Positions 1-9,689 of a DNA stretch of 40,336 bases are shown here, piece by piece. The DNA comes from Myxococcales bacterium (GTDB lineage: Bacteria; Myxococcota; Myxococcia; Myxococcales; JAKAPL01). The notes beneath the pieces were generated by a model. That model was not told the origin of the DNA, searched no databases, and was given only the letters and a program-made list of their open reading frames with translations. The DNA lies in NCBI GenBank assembly GCA_021783235.1, contig JAJXUD010000040.1, positions 1 through 40,336 on the forward strand, read 5' to 3'. How positions within the stretch are numbered: the stretch's first letter is position 1; every line of letters begins with the position of its first letter. The position numbers and the translations under genes were made by a program.

Positions 1-2
1 CC

Positions 3-20
3 GGCAACCAGGGCCCGTAG
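3..20 (+). CDS. 3' end of an upstream gene (partial, five codons)
   Basis: Reading from base 3 gives Gly-Asn-Gln-Gly-Pro followed by a TAG stop, with every codon ending in G or C, as in the real genes of this window. A strong terminator hairpin follows about 60 bases later, which fits the end of a transcription unit entering from the left. Nothing can be said about function, and such a short match could be chance. Confidence 0.25.
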   Translation, partial: GNQGP

Positions 21-81
21 TTCCTGGTGCGGCACGGCGCGGTCCGTGCAACGTGCGGGCTGCCCACGGGATGGCAGTCGG

Positions 82-118
82 CGGGCCCGGGAGAGCGATC
101 TCCCGGGCCCGTGTCGTT
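82..118 (+). terminator. Rho-independent terminator with GNRA loop
   Basis: Positions 82-94 and 99-111 form a perfect 13-bp stem closed by the tetraloop GCGA, extended by a G-T pair (81/112), and followed by the moderately T-rich TGTCGTTTG. This is the cleanest intrinsic terminator in the window. It probably ends the transcript that enters from the left edge. The T tract is weak, so it may stop polymerase only partly or act in both directions. Confidence 0.6.
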
Positions 119-191
119 TGGAAGGCTCCCGGGGAGCGACCCAGGGCTTCATCGCCGTCAGCGGCCGAACAGCCCCCCGAGGCCGCGCAGG

Positions 192-563
192 ATGAAGCCC
201 AGGGAGCGCTCGAGCAGCGCTCCATGGGGCGGCGCCTGGACCCGCTTCGCGGGCGAGAAGCGGCTCGCGGGCGAGGACGCCGCGCGAATGGGTGCGCCCT
301 CGCCCTCGGAGCTCGAGGCCGCCGAGCGCGACTGGCTCGGCTCGACCGAGGGCGGCCGCGAGCGGCGGCTGCGCCAACTCGGCATGGACGACGGCGAGGC
401 GCGCGAGCTCGTGGAGACGCTGGCGCTCGAGCGGCTCGCGCTCGACCACGCCGCGCGGCTCCTGCCCGACGGCCCGTCGCCGGCCGAGGCGAGAGCGAGC
501 GAGGCGCGCCGCCGGCCCCAGCGAGCGACCAGCGGCCGTCGGCTCCCCTCGGCCCCGACGTAG
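192..563 (+). CDS. Small hypothetical protein, 123 residues
   Basis: The frame is open from before the terminator hairpin, so translation more plausibly begins at the ATG at 192 (MKPRERSS). No good ribosome site is visible there. The middle (about residues 38-90) is a charged, helix-prone stretch rich in Glu, Arg, Leu and Ala (for example LERLALDHAARLL), with nearly all third positions G or C, which argues for real coding. The opposite strand reads as a Ser/Arg-rich shadow. The last 25 residues are low-complexity Arg/Ala/Pro and may be poorly conserved. No family is recognised. It stands alone between a terminator and a gene-free stretch, so its context gives no functional clue. Confidence 0.4.
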   Translation: MKPRERSSSAPWGGAWTRFAGEKRLAGEDAARMGAPSPSELEAAERDWLGSTEGGRERRLRQLGMDDGEARELVETLALERLALDHAARLLPDGPSPAEARASEARRRPQRATSGRRLPSAPT

Positions 564-1036
564 GGCCTCCCGCGCCCGGGCGTCCGCGGCGAAGCTCCGC
601 GGCCCCGGCTCGCGGGCAACCCCGCGCCCACGGCGCAGCCCAGAAGTTCGTGGTCCACGTGACATTCCTCCGAGCCGGCGCAAGGCTGCCGCCCGGCATG
701 GATCCTTCGGCCCTGACGCGGCCGGGCTGTCTCCAAAGCCTTCGACCGATTCCTCCCTCCGCTTCGCGGCCTCGAGAACCCCCCGCGACGCTCTTCCGCC
801 ACCCCACGGTTCCCTCGCCAGCCCACTCCGGTAGACTTCGAACTTGATGCTCGACCTGAACCTTGTCCTACACGCAAAGCGCTGGTGCAGGGGTCCCTCG
901 CGACTTTGCCGAGGCCCTGCTTCCCTGCCCTGGATGAGAATAGACGAAGCCGGTTCTCGAGCGCAGCTCACGAGCACGAGCGTTCGCATTGATTTTCCAG
1001 TTCATCCGTGTGTAGCGTGCCCATAGGAGGTTGCGC
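564..1036. other. Gene-free stretch with lower GC
   Basis: No convincing gene is seen over about 470 bases. A short hairpin (CCGCGG at 584-589 and 597-602, 7-base loop) directly follows the small ORF and could end its transcript, but it lacks a T tract. From about 640 onward the GC content drops and codon-position bias disappears in all frames. A 60-codon plus-strand frame (847-1026) exists but uses many A/T-ending codons and resembles nothing known. TAGACT at 832-837 looks like the -10 motifs used elsewhere in the window. TTGATT (989-994) with TAGCGT (1013-1018) at 18-bp spacing is a weak promoter candidate for the lipoprotein that follows. Confidence 0.4.
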
Positions 1037-1681
1037 GTGTCCGCCTTGCTCTTGCTCTTAGGCCTCACCGCTGTCCTGCCGCCCGGATCGTCGCCCGGAA
1101 GGCGCAGTCTCTTTCGGCCGGTCCCGTCCTCCGGCTCGCGGAGCATCATCCCGTTGCTCGTGCTCGTGATCGCCGCGTTCGGTTGCGGCAGCGAGCCGAC
1201 GGCGGCTTCCGGCGCCCCGCTCGGGGTCATCGCAGAGGACGCGGGCTTTAGCGCGCTCGATGCCGGCGCCTTCGGGCCCTGGAGCTGCGGGCTGTTCGAC
1301 GACTGCCTCACCCGCTGCGCGGGGGGCGCCGTCCCCGCGACCCCGTCGGACGATCGGCAGTCGGGCGACGACCCATCGGCGATGAGCGCTCCCTACCCCA
1401 AGGCCTGCGCCTGCGAATTCGGGACGATCGACCTGACGGTTGGCTGCGAGATCGATTCGGACTGCGCCATGGTTGCCGCCGACCTGGCGAGCTGCGCCGG
1501 CGGCGGAAGCTCGGCCGCCGTCTTGCGCGCGAACGCCGATGCGTGGGGGCTCGCGATGTCCTCGGAGCCCGTCTCGGTCAACCCACCCACATCCAAGAAC
1601 GTGGGGTTCATCTGGGATCTTTGCGGCAACAGCCGCGCCGCCTGCCGCTCCGGCCGCTGCCTCGTGGAGTGGGCGCCCTGA
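1037..1681 (+). CDS. Putative secreted Cys-rich lipoprotein
   Basis: A GTG at 1037 is chosen because AGGAGG (1025-1030) lies six bases upstream. A TTG at 1031 would abut that site. The product is about 214 residues. A hydrophobic run at about residues 37-49 ends in AAFGC (Cys50), a plausible lipoprotein cleavage site, although the first hydrophobic run at the N-terminus makes the true start uncertain. The mature part holds many cysteines in short motifs (CGLFDDC, CACEF, CEIDSDC, CGNSRAACRSGRC), a spacing seen in small secreted disulfide-rich lipoproteins of myxobacteria. The C-terminal block is the most family-like part. The job is unknown, and it is probably anchored in the envelope. The first 35 codons include A/T-ending codons such as TTA, unlike the rest, which could mean that the real start is further in. 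Confidence 0.6.
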   Translation: MSALLLLLGLTAVLPPGSSPGRRSLFRPVPSSGSRSIIPLLVLVIAAFGCGSEPTAASGAPLGVIAEDAGFSALDAGAFGPWSCGLFDDCLTRCAGGAVPATPSDDRQSGDDPSAMSAPYPKACACEFGTIDLTVGCEIDSDCAMVAADLASCAGGGSSAAVLRANADAWGLAMSSEPVSVNPPTSKNVGFIWDLCGNSRAACRSGRCLVEWAP

Positions 1682-1864
1682 GCGCCCGCCGAGACCCTGC
1701 CGAATGCATCAGGCGGCAGCCGCTCGAGCCGCCAGCCCGCGTCTCGCCGTCCAGCGACCCGCGTCTCCGCGAGGCCGCGAAGACCGGCCCGCCCTCATCG
1801 ACGGATCGGGGCGGCCGATTCCGCGTTGCCGGAGGCGGCGGGGGGATGCAGAATCACGAGCTCC

Positions 1865-2761
1865 ATGAGCCCGCTCCTCGTCCTCCTCCTCCTCGGCCAG
1901 GCCAATCCCCCCTCCTCCGTCGGCGCCGCGCCGTCGCCCGAGATGCCCGTCGGCGCCTACCCGGCCGACGAGCCGAAGGTGACGAAGAAGGACGGCCGGC
2001 GGGCCATCGAGATCGACCTCTACGTCGGCCCGTCGTACTCGAGCTCCGGCGACGCGGGGCTCGGGCTGCGGGCCTCGATCGTGAACCACGAGGCGACGCC
2101 GAAGAGCTTCGGCCTCAAGTGGTTCGCCTCGGGCGGCGGCGGCTGGTACGCGCTCGGGCCGGGCGTGCAGAACCAGGTCGAGCTGCTCGGCAACGCCGAG
2201 ATCGGCGTCGGCTACCTCGGCATCAAGGGGCTCGAGGACGGCACGGCGCCGCAGGCCTTCCTGAACTTCCTCTCGCTTGGCGCCGACGTGCTCACGCAGG
2301 TCCAGTCGATCTACAGCTACACGCCGAACCTCCAGGTCGGCGTCCTCGGCCGGAGCGCCGCGACCGCCTCCTCCTGGAACTTCCACCTCCACCTCGGCGG
2401 CAACGTCTCCTACGTCACGGGGATCCTCGCGAAGCTCGGCCCCGCCGGGCAGCCCGTCGACTGGCTCGTCGATCCGTGGGCGCAGCTCTCGCTCTCGTCC
2501 GATCTCCATCTGTCGAACACGGTCTTCCTCCGGCTCGGCGCCAACGTCGGCGACACGGTGGACTCCCTCGGCGCGGCCGGGCTGCGCCACCTCATCGAGG
2601 CTCGGCTACACGCCTACCTCAAGATCGGCAAGACGCTCTGGACCGGCCCCGCGCTGGTCTTCGACGACTTCGGCCGCGAGGCCGACTTTGCGACAGGCAC
2701 CTATGTCCCCGCAGCACCCATCTACACCTTGACCTGGCTCGTTGGCGGAGCCCTGGGGTAA
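1865..2761 (+). CDS. Secreted beta-rich envelope protein of unknown function
   Basis: The ATG at 1865 opens a clear signal peptide (MSPLLVLLLLGQA), which an upstream TTG would bury, so this start is preferred. The product is 298 residues. After a Pro-rich spacer (about residues 14-45) the protein consists of alternating short strands rich in Gly, Ser, Leu and aromatics (IDLYVGPSY, AEIGVGYLG, SIYSYTPNLQVGVLG, FHLHLGGNVSYV), as expected of an outer-membrane barrel or porin-like protein. The chain ends LTWLVGGALG, not in the terminal Phe typical of BAM substrates, so a barrel is inferred and not shown. The stop is three bases before the next gene, so the two are probably co-transcribed. Confidence 0.65.
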   Translation: MSPLLVLLLLGQANPPSSVGAAPSPEMPVGAYPADEPKVTKKDGRRAIEIDLYVGPSYSSSGDAGLGLRASIVNHEATPKSFGLKWFASGGGGWYALGPGVQNQVELLGNAEIGVGYLGIKGLEDGTAPQAFLNFLSLGADVLTQVQSIYSYTPNLQVGVLGRSAATASSWNFHLHLGGNVSYVTGILAKLGPAGQPVDWLVDPWAQLSLSSDLHLSNTVFLRLGANVGDTVDSLGAAGLRHLIEARLHAYLKIGKTLWTGPALVFDDFGREADFATGTYVPAAPIYTLTWLVGGALG

Positions 2762-2764
2762 CCG

Positions 2765-3397
2765 ATGGCAGACGACCAGCCGCACGATCACTCGCACGGC
2801 CCGCACGGCAAGCGCTTCGATCCGGCGCGGCGCCACATGCTCTTCTCGCCCGAACGGATGGCGCGCTTTCCCCCCGCGGCGTTCCTGCGGGCGCTCGCGC
2901 CCACCCCCGCGATGCGCTTCGCGGACCTCGGCGCCGGCACGGGCTACTACACGCTGCCGGTGCTCGACGCGCTGGCGGGCGAAGGCGATTTCGTCGCGGT
3001 CGACGTCGCCCCCGAGATGCTCGAGGCGCTGCGGGAGCGAATCGCCTCCCACCCGCACGGCGCGAAGGTGCGGCTCGTGCGCAGCGTGCACGGCGAGGTG
3101 CCGCTGCCGGACGGCTCGGTCGACGCCGCCGTGATGGGCAACTTCCTCCACGAGGTCGAAGACCCGCTCGCCTACCTCATCGACGTGCGGCGCTCCCTCG
3201 CCCCCGGCGGCCGGCTCCTCGTCGCCGACTGGGACGCGCCGGTGGCCCGCGCCCCCGGCGAGGAGCGCGTGGGCCCGCCCGACGAGCATCGCATCCCGCT
3301 CGCGAAGGCGAAGGCGCTGCTCGTCGAGGCGGGCTTCTCGAGCGTGACCGAGGCGCCCGGCTTCCGCGAGGCCTACCTCCTCGTCGCCCGCCGCTGA
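2765..3397 (+). CDS. Class I SAM-dependent methyltransferase
   Basis: This 210-residue protein carries the S-adenosylmethionine-binding motif I FADLGAGTGYYT (residues 52-63), an acidic end of strand 2 (VAVDVAPEML), and the later motif PGGRLLVADW. These are the hallmarks of the Rossmann-fold methyltransferase 11/25 group. A His-rich N-terminus (HDHSHGPHG, residues 7-15) could bind a metal and recalls similar leaders on other small methyltransferases. The substrate cannot be told from the sequence. Its start is three bases after the stop of the secreted protein, so the two are probably translated from one message. The length is normal for the family and no truncation is seen. Confidence 0.85.
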   Translation: MADDQPHDHSHGPHGKRFDPARRHMLFSPERMARFPPAAFLRALAPTPAMRFADLGAGTGYYTLPVLDALAGEGDFVAVDVAPEMLEALRERIASHPHGAKVRLVRSVHGEVPLPDGSVDAAVMGNFLHEVEDPLAYLIDVRRSLAPGGRLLVADWDAPVARAPGEERVGPPDEHRIPLAKAKALLVEAGFSSVTEAPGFREAYLLVARR

Positions 3398-3500
3398 CCC
3401 AGGGCCGCCGAGCAGCGGTGAGGCGGCTGGGAGACGCCTCCCGCGAGCCGCTCCACCGCCAGGACCGAAGACGAGGCAGCGCGAGCGGCTGGCAAGCTCG

Positions 3501-3550
3501 TTGACAGCCTGGGCGATCGTGCTCTGTTCGTCCAATCGCTGAACGATCGC
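3501..3550 (+). promoter_or_regulatory. Candidate promoter with overlapping operator-like inverted repeat
   Basis: A consensus -35 TTGACA lies at 3501-3506. The 8-bp arms GCGATCGT (3513-3520) and ACGATCGC (3543-3550) form a perfect inverted repeat with a 22-base spacer, and the left arm falls between the expected -35 and -10. The -10 (CTGTTC at 3524-3529, 17-bp spacing) is poor, so promoter strength may depend on a regulator. It would drive the lysozyme gene at 3644. A bulged GC hairpin at 3423-3451 after the methyltransferase has no T tract. Confidence 0.3.
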
Positions 3551-3643
3551 AGGCCCCGCCGGCCCGCTTGTTTCCGAAGGACAATCAACCACTTGAGCGG
3601 CTGGCATGCCCGATGCTGGGTGAGACTGGTCATGGAGATCACC

Positions 3644-5935
3644 ATGAACCGGACTGTCATTGGCGCGGTCGCCCTCGGCCTCTTCGCCGCCTGCGGCCAG
3701 GGCGAGGTCAGCGCGAACGAGCGCGCGAAGCAGGGGCACCTCGCCCAGGCGGTGACGAGCTGCGGCTCGGGGCCGACCGTCCAGGGGATCGACGTCTCCT
3801 CGGTCCAGGGCGACGTGAACTGGCAGCAGGTGGCGGCGTCGGGGCGGGCCTTCGCGTTCATCAAGGCGACCGAGGGGACGGGCTACGTGAACCCCACCTT
3901 CGCGAACGGTTGGGCGGGCAGCAAGGCCGCGGGCGTCCTGCGCGGCGCCTACCACTTCTTCCATCCGGGCGAGGATCCGATCGCGCAGGCGAACTTCTTC
4001 GTCCAGACGATGGGGCCGCTCGAGGCGGGCGACCTGCCGCCGATGATCGACTGGGAGGTGACGGACGGCAGCTCGAACGGCGCCGACGCGGCGGCGGGCG
4101 CGGCCTTCCTCGCCCGAGTGCAGCAGCTGACGGGCCGCGTGCCGATTCTCTACACCTACCCGGGCTTCTGGTACGGGCTCGGCGCGCCCTCGGGCTTCGC
4201 GCAGTATCCGCTCTTCATCGCCGACTACGGCGTCTCCTGCACCGACCTGCCGCCGCCCTGGGGCCGCTGGCAGCTCTGGCAGGACGGCTCGACGGGGAAC
4301 GTCCCCGGCGTCGGGGGACAGGTCGACACCGACGTCTTTCAGGGCTCGCTCGACGACCTGCGCGCCTTCGCGCAGAGCTCGGCGGCGCCGCCAGCCATCC
4401 CACCGACCACCAAGACGGGGATCGCGGCCCGGCCGGGCGGCGGCTACTGGCTCGTGCAGGCCGACGGCGGCGTCTTTTCCTACGGCGGGGCGCCGTTCTT
4501 CGGCTCGATGGGCGGCAAGACTCTGAACGCGCCCGTGGTGGGCATCGCGGCGGCCCCCGACGGCCAGGGCTACTGGCTCGTCGCGCAGGACGGCGGCGTC
4601 TTCGGCTTCGGCTCGGCCGGCTTCTTCGGCAGCACGGGGGCCATGCGACTCGCCGCGCCGATGGTGGGCATCGCCGCCACCCCGACCGGCAAGGGCTACT
4701 GGCTGGTGGGCGCCGACGGCGGCGTCTTCTCCTTCGGCGACGCCGGCTTCTTCGGCTCGACGGGCGGCAAGGCGCTGAACGCCCCGGTGGTCGGCATCGC
4801 CGCGGCGCCGGACGGGCGGGGCTACTGGCTCGTCGCCGCGGACGGCGGCATCTTCAACTTCGGCTCGGCCGGCTTCTTCGGCAGCATGGGCTCGACGAAG
4901 CTCGCCGCGCCGGTCGTCGGCGTCGCCGCGACCGCCACCGGCAAGGGCTACTGGCTGGTCGGCGCCGACGGCGGCGTCTTCAACTTCGGCGACGCGGCCT
5001 TCCAGGGCTCGCTCGGCGGGCAGAAGCTCTCCTCGGCGGTGACCGGCATCGCGCCCGAGGGCGAGGGCTATCTGATCGTCGAGGCGGACGGCACGGTGTC
5101 GACCTTGGAGCCCGCGCCCGCGGGCGGCACCGGCTCGGGCAGCGGATCGGCCGGCGGCGGTTCGGGAACGGGGAACGCCCCGGCGCCCTTCTACGGATCG
5201 ATGGGCGGCAAACCCCTCGCGGCCCCGGTGGTGGGAATGGCAGCCCGGCGCGACGGCGCCGGCTACTGGCTCGTCGCCGCGGACGGCGGCGTCTTCAACT
5301 TCGGCGCGGCCGGCTTCTTCGGCTCGATGGGAGGGAAGACCCTGAACGCGCCGGTGGTCGGCCTCGCCGCGACGCCTTCGGGCAATGGCTACTGGCTCGT
5401 CGCCGCGGACGGCGGCATCTTCTCCTTCGGCGACGCACGCTACTTCGGCTCGATGGGAGGCACGAAGCTGAACGCCCCGATCGCCGCCATGGCGGCCGCG
5501 CCCGACGGGGCGGGCTACTGGCTCGTCGGCGCGGACGGCGGCGTCTTCAACTTCGGCTCGGCCGGCTACTTTGGCTCGATGGGGGGCAAGACCCTGAACG
5601 CGCCGGTGGTGAGCCTCGCGGCGACGCCCTCGGGGGCCGGCTACTGGCTCCTCGGCGCCGACGGCGGGATCTTCTCCTTCGGCGACGCGCGCTACTTCGG
5701 CTCGATGGGCGGCGTTCCGCTCGCGAAGCCGGCCTGCGCCATCGTCGCGACGGAGACCGGGGCCGGCTACTGGATCGTCGCTCGGGACGGCGGCGTCTTC
5801 AACTACGGCGACGCCGCCTTCCACGGCTCGCTCGGCAACACGGCCCTCAACGCCCCGGTGGTCGGCGCGGCCGCCGACCTCGCGTCGACGGGCTACTGGC
5901 TCGTGGGCGGCGACGGCGGGATCTTCGCGCTGTAG
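3644..5935 (+). CDS. GH25 lysozyme-type lipoprotein with twelve C-terminal 42-residue repeats
   Basis: The ATG at 3644 has GGAG six bases upstream and gives a lipoprotein leader ending LFAAC (Cys17). Upstream in-frame starts lack this arrangement. The product is 763 residues. Residues 46-245 match glycoside hydrolase family 25, which cleaves the MurNAc-GlcNAc bond of peptidoglycan: GIDVSSVQG with Asp50, the block AFIKATEGTGYVNP, GAYHFFHP, and the catalytic D-x-E as IDWE (Asp136, Glu138). From residue 259 to the end run twelve repeats of about 42 residues built around GYWLVxxDGGxF and FFGSMGG. Repeat 6 is degenerate and holds a Gly/Ser-rich linker. Such repeats are familiar from secreted actinobacterial proteins, where they probably bind surfaces or form a beta-propeller-like array (inference). 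The enzyme would act in the periplasm or at the cell surface. A secreted lysozyme on a lipid anchor could serve remodelling or predation. Confidence 0.9.
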   Translation: MNRTVIGAVALGLFAACGQGEVSANERAKQGHLAQAVTSCGSGPTVQGIDVSSVQGDVNWQQVAASGRAFAFIKATEGTGYVNPTFANGWAGSKAAGVLRGAYHFFHPGEDPIAQANFFVQTMGPLEAGDLPPMIDWEVTDGSSNGADAAAGAAFLARVQQLTGRVPILYTYPGFWYGLGAPSGFAQYPLFIADYGVSCTDLPPPWGRWQLWQDGSTGNVPGVGGQVDTDVFQGSLDDLRAFAQSSAAPPAIPPTTKTGIAARPGGGYWLVQADGGVFSYGGAPFFGSMGGKTLNAPVVGIAAAPDGQGYWLVAQDGGVFGFGSAGFFGSTGAMRLAAPMVGIAATPTGKGYWLVGADGGVFSFGDAGFFGSTGGKALNAPVVGIAAAPDGRGYWLVAADGGIFNFGSAGFFGSMGSTKLAAPVVGVAATATGKGYWLVGADGGVFNFGDAAFQGSLGGQKLSSAVTGIAPEGEGYLIVEADGTVSTLEPAPAGGTGSGSGSAGGGSGTGNAPAPFYGSMGGKPLAAPVVGMAARRDGAGYWLVAADGGVFNFGAAGFFGSMGGKTLNAPVVGLAATPSGNGYWLVAADGGIFSFGDARYFGSMGGTKLNAPIAAMAAAPDGAGYWLVGADGGVFNFGSAGYFGSMGGKTLNAPVVSLAATPSGAGYWLLGADGGIFSFGDARYFGSMGGVPLAKPACAIVATETGAGYWIVARDGGVFNYGDAAFHGSLGNTALNAPVVGAAADLASTGYWLVGGDGGIFAL
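4418..5932 (+). repeat. Twelve tandem 126-bp (42-codon) repeats in the lysozyme gene
   Basis: Each unit encodes a block of the form G-(I/L/V)-A-A-x-P-x-G-x-GYWLV-xx-DGG-(V/I)-F-x-(F/Y)-G-xA-xFFGSMGG-xx-LNAPVV. Units 1-5 and 7-11 are close copies. Unit 6 (about residues 472-533) has lost GYWLV to GYLIV and carries a Gly/Ser linker, which splits the array into two halves. Unit 12 is cut short at the stop codon. DNA similarity between units is high, so unit number may vary between strains by recombination. Confidence 0.9.
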
Positions 5936-5949
5936 AGCATCGGCCCGGG

Positions 5950-5978
5950 TTGTGGCGCCTCGGCCGTTGGCGTAGACG
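5950..5978 (+). promoter_or_regulatory. Promoter for the ABC-2 exporter genes, probably leaderless
   Basis: TTGTGG (5950-5955) and TAGACG (5973-5978) are separated by 17 bp. The -10 ends only six bases before the GTG start at 5985, so transcription should begin at or next to the start codon. The same geometry recurs before other genes in this window. Confidence 0.4.
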
Positions 5979-5984
5979 ACGGGC

Positions 5985-6656
5985 GTGGCCGCCTTCGAGC
6001 TCAGCGGGGTCGAGAAGCGCTTCGGCGCCGCCGTGGCCCTCGCGGGGATCTCCTTGCGGGGCGAGCCCGGCGAGCGGATCGCGCTCGTCGGCCCGAACGG
6101 CTCGGGCAAGAGCACGCTCCTGCGGCTGCTCGCGGGGCTCCTGACGCCGGAGGCGGGCCGGGTCCGGGTGCGCGGCGAGGACCCCGCGCGCAGCGGCCGG
6201 GCGCGCGGCGCCGTCGGCCTCTCCTCCGGCGACGAGCGGAGCCTCGTCCTGCGCCTCACGCCGCGCGAGAACCTGCGCTTCTTCGGCGCGCTCGCGGGGC
6301 TCGCCCGGCGCGAGCTGCCCGCGGCCATCGAGCGGACCGCGGAGGAGCTCGGCCTCTCGCCCTCGCTCGATCGGCCCAGCTACGAGCTCTCGAGCGGCAA
6401 CCGGGCGAGGCTCCTGCTCGCCCGGGCGCTCTTGCACCGGCCCGCGCTCGTCCTGCTCGACGAGAGCAGCCACGCGCTCGACGCGGCCGGCGCCTCGCTG
6501 CTGCGCGCCGCGCTCGCGAGGCGCACGGGCGAGGGAGCCTGCCTCGTCTTCGCGACCCACGACGCCGCGGAGGCGCACGCCCTCGCGACGCGGACCGTGG
6601 CGCTCGAGGCGGGCCGGAGCTGCACCCCGCCCGCGGCCCGCGCGGAGGCGGTCTAG
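5985..6656 (+). CDS. ABC transporter ATP-binding protein (ABC-2 exporter type)
   Basis: This 223-residue nucleotide-binding domain shows Walker [10 protein letters not shown] (36-44), a signature motif LSSGN (135-139, with Asn where LSGGQ has Gln) and Walker B LVLLDE (155-160), followed by the D-loop SSHALD and switch His in FATHD. It energises export through the membrane partner whose gene starts three bases after its stop. CcmA-type heme exporters have a similar small size and order, but no other cytochrome c maturation genes are nearby, so the substrate stays open. GTG is taken as the start because the frame has no upstream alternative after the lysozyme stop and a promoter ends just before it. 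Confidence 0.85.
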   Translation: MAAFELSGVEKRFGAAVALAGISLRGEPGERIALVGPNGSGKSTLLRLLAGLLTPEAGRVRVRGEDPARSGRARGAVGLSSGDERSLVLRLTPRENLRFFGALAGLARRELPAAIERTAEELGLSPSLDRPSYELSSGNRARLLLARALLHRPALVLLDESSHALDAAGASLLRAALARRTGEGACLVFATHDAAEAHALATRTVALEAGRSCTPPAARAEAV

Positions 6657-6659
6657 CCC

Positions 6660-7448
6660 GTGGGGCTCGCCCTCGCCTGGCTGCGCCGCGCCGCGCTCGA
6701 GGAGCTCTCCTACCGGGGCCACCTCGCGCTCCAGGCGGTCGGCGGGCTCGTCACCCTCGCGGGGGTCTACTACCTCGGCCGCCTCGTGCCCCTCTCGGCG
6801 CTCGGCGGCGGCTACTTCGCCTTCGCCTGCGTCGGGCTCGCGGCCTACCTGCCGGCGCGCGCCGCGCAGGCCGAGATCGCTCAGGGGGTGCGGCAGGCGC
6901 AGCTCGTGGGGCTCCTCGAGCCGCTCGCCGCTTCGCCGGCGGGGCTCCCCGCGCAGCTCTGCGCCATGGGGATCTGGCCGACGATCGGCGCGCTCGCGCG
7001 GGCGGCCTCGACGCTCGCCGCCGGCGCGCTCGTCTTCGGGCTCTCGCTCTCGCTCTCGCCGCGGTCCCTCGCGATCGCGCTCGCGGCGGGGTTGCTCGGC
7101 GCGGTCGCCTCGCTCGGCCTCGGGCTCCTCTCGGCGGCGCTCGTCCTGCACGTGCGCCGCTCCGACCCGATCGCCTACCTGCTCGACTCGGCCGCCTGGC
7201 TCGGCTCGGGGCTCCTCTTTCCGACCCGGCTCCTCCCCCCCTGGGCGCGGCGCGCGGGCGAGCTCCTCCCGGCGACCCACGTCCTGCGCGTCGCCCGCGC
7301 GGCGCTGCTCCCATCCTCCGGCGGCGAGGCGCGGGGCTCGATGCTCGCCCTGGGGCTCCTCGCCCTCTCCTGCCCGCTCCTCGGCGCGGCGGCCCTGCGC
7401 CTCTCCATCCGCGCGGCGAGGAGGCGGGGCAGCTTCGCCATTCCGTAG
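6660..7448 (+). CDS. ABC-2 type transporter permease
   Basis: The 262-residue protein is almost entirely hydrophobic with about six membrane helices (for example [19 protein letters not shown] at 22-40, and the Leu/Ala-rich run at 130-165). The stretch [11 protein letters not shown] is the cytoplasmic coupling segment typical of ABC-2 permeases (compare LL-T-P in the family), and the run [22 protein letters not shown] resembles the re-entrant region near helix 5. It starts with GTG three bases after the ATPase stop, so the two form a complete two-gene exporter. The substrate is unknown. Confidence 0.85.
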   Translation: MGLALAWLRRAALEELSYRGHLALQAVGGLVTLAGVYYLGRLVPLSALGGGYFAFACVGLAAYLPARAAQAEIAQGVRQAQLVGLLEPLAASPAGLPAQLCAMGIWPTIGALARAASTLAAGALVFGLSLSLSPRSLAIALAAGLLGAVASLGLGLLSAALVLHVRRSDPIAYLLDSAAWLGSGLLFPTRLLPPWARRAGELLPATHVLRVARAALLPSSGGEARGSMLALGLLALSCPLLGAAALRLSIRAARRRGSFAIP

Positions 7449-7452
7449 GATT

Positions 7453-7488
7453 GACGCGGCTCTTCTTGCGATCCGCGTCGCTTTCTCT
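7453..7488 (+). terminator. Hairpin after the ABC permease, possible terminator
   Basis: GACGCGG (7453-7459) and CCGCGTC (7473-7479) form a 7-bp stem with a 13-base loop, four bases after the permease stop, followed by the pyrimidine-rich GCTTTCTCT. It could end the exporter transcript. It overlaps the -35 of the next promoter, so the same inverted repeat might instead be an operator for prkA. Confidence 0.45.
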
Positions 7489-7493
7489 ATACA
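7466..7493 (+). promoter_or_regulatory. Sigma70-type promoter of the prkA operon
   Basis: TTGCGA (7466-7471), 16 bp, TATACA (7488-7493). TATACA is the best -10 hexamer on the plus strand of the window and sits in a locally AT-richer stretch. Transcription would start near 7500, leaving an untranslated leader of about 85 bases before the favoured prkA start. No sigma54 (GG-N10-GC) site was found here. Confidence 0.55.
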
Positions 7494-7584
7494 CTCGATC
7501 TCACGCGGGAAGCGGGGCGGCGCCGCGGCAGTTATCCAACCGTTCGAGACCCCCATGGGCACCAAAGACAGGAGCGTTCCCCAG

Positions 7585-9654
<2,070 letters not shown>

Positions 9655-9689
9655 CCAGATGATGCGACCGCAACCCACGCGCAGCGCCC

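Noticed and set aside
158-877. Minus-strand open frame ending GFILRGLGGLFGR
   Set aside because: The tail looks protein-like, but the body is a Ser/Arg-rich mirror of the plus-strand ORF at 192-563 and has no recognisable domain.
847-1026. 60-codon plus-strand ORF after a TAGACT motif
   Set aside because: Many A/T-ending codons, unlike every accepted gene here, no ribosome site, and no recognisable sequence.
3483-3606. Direct repeat GAGCGGCTGGCA (3483-3494 and 3595-3606), with a similar 11-mer after malG near 22150
   Set aside because: Short GC-rich words recur by chance at this composition. The copies have no consistent spacing or position relative to genes.
2606-6328. 1240-codon minus-strand open frame opposite the methyltransferase and lysozyme genes
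   Set aside because: It is an antisense shadow of the strongly biased plus-strand genes, rich in Arg/Ala/Glu/Val without any domain, while the plus strand carries intact catalytic motifs.
7451-7470. Possible sigma54 promoter before prkA
   Set aside because: The GG and GC doublets (7458-7459 and 7468-7469) have eight bases between them where ten are required.
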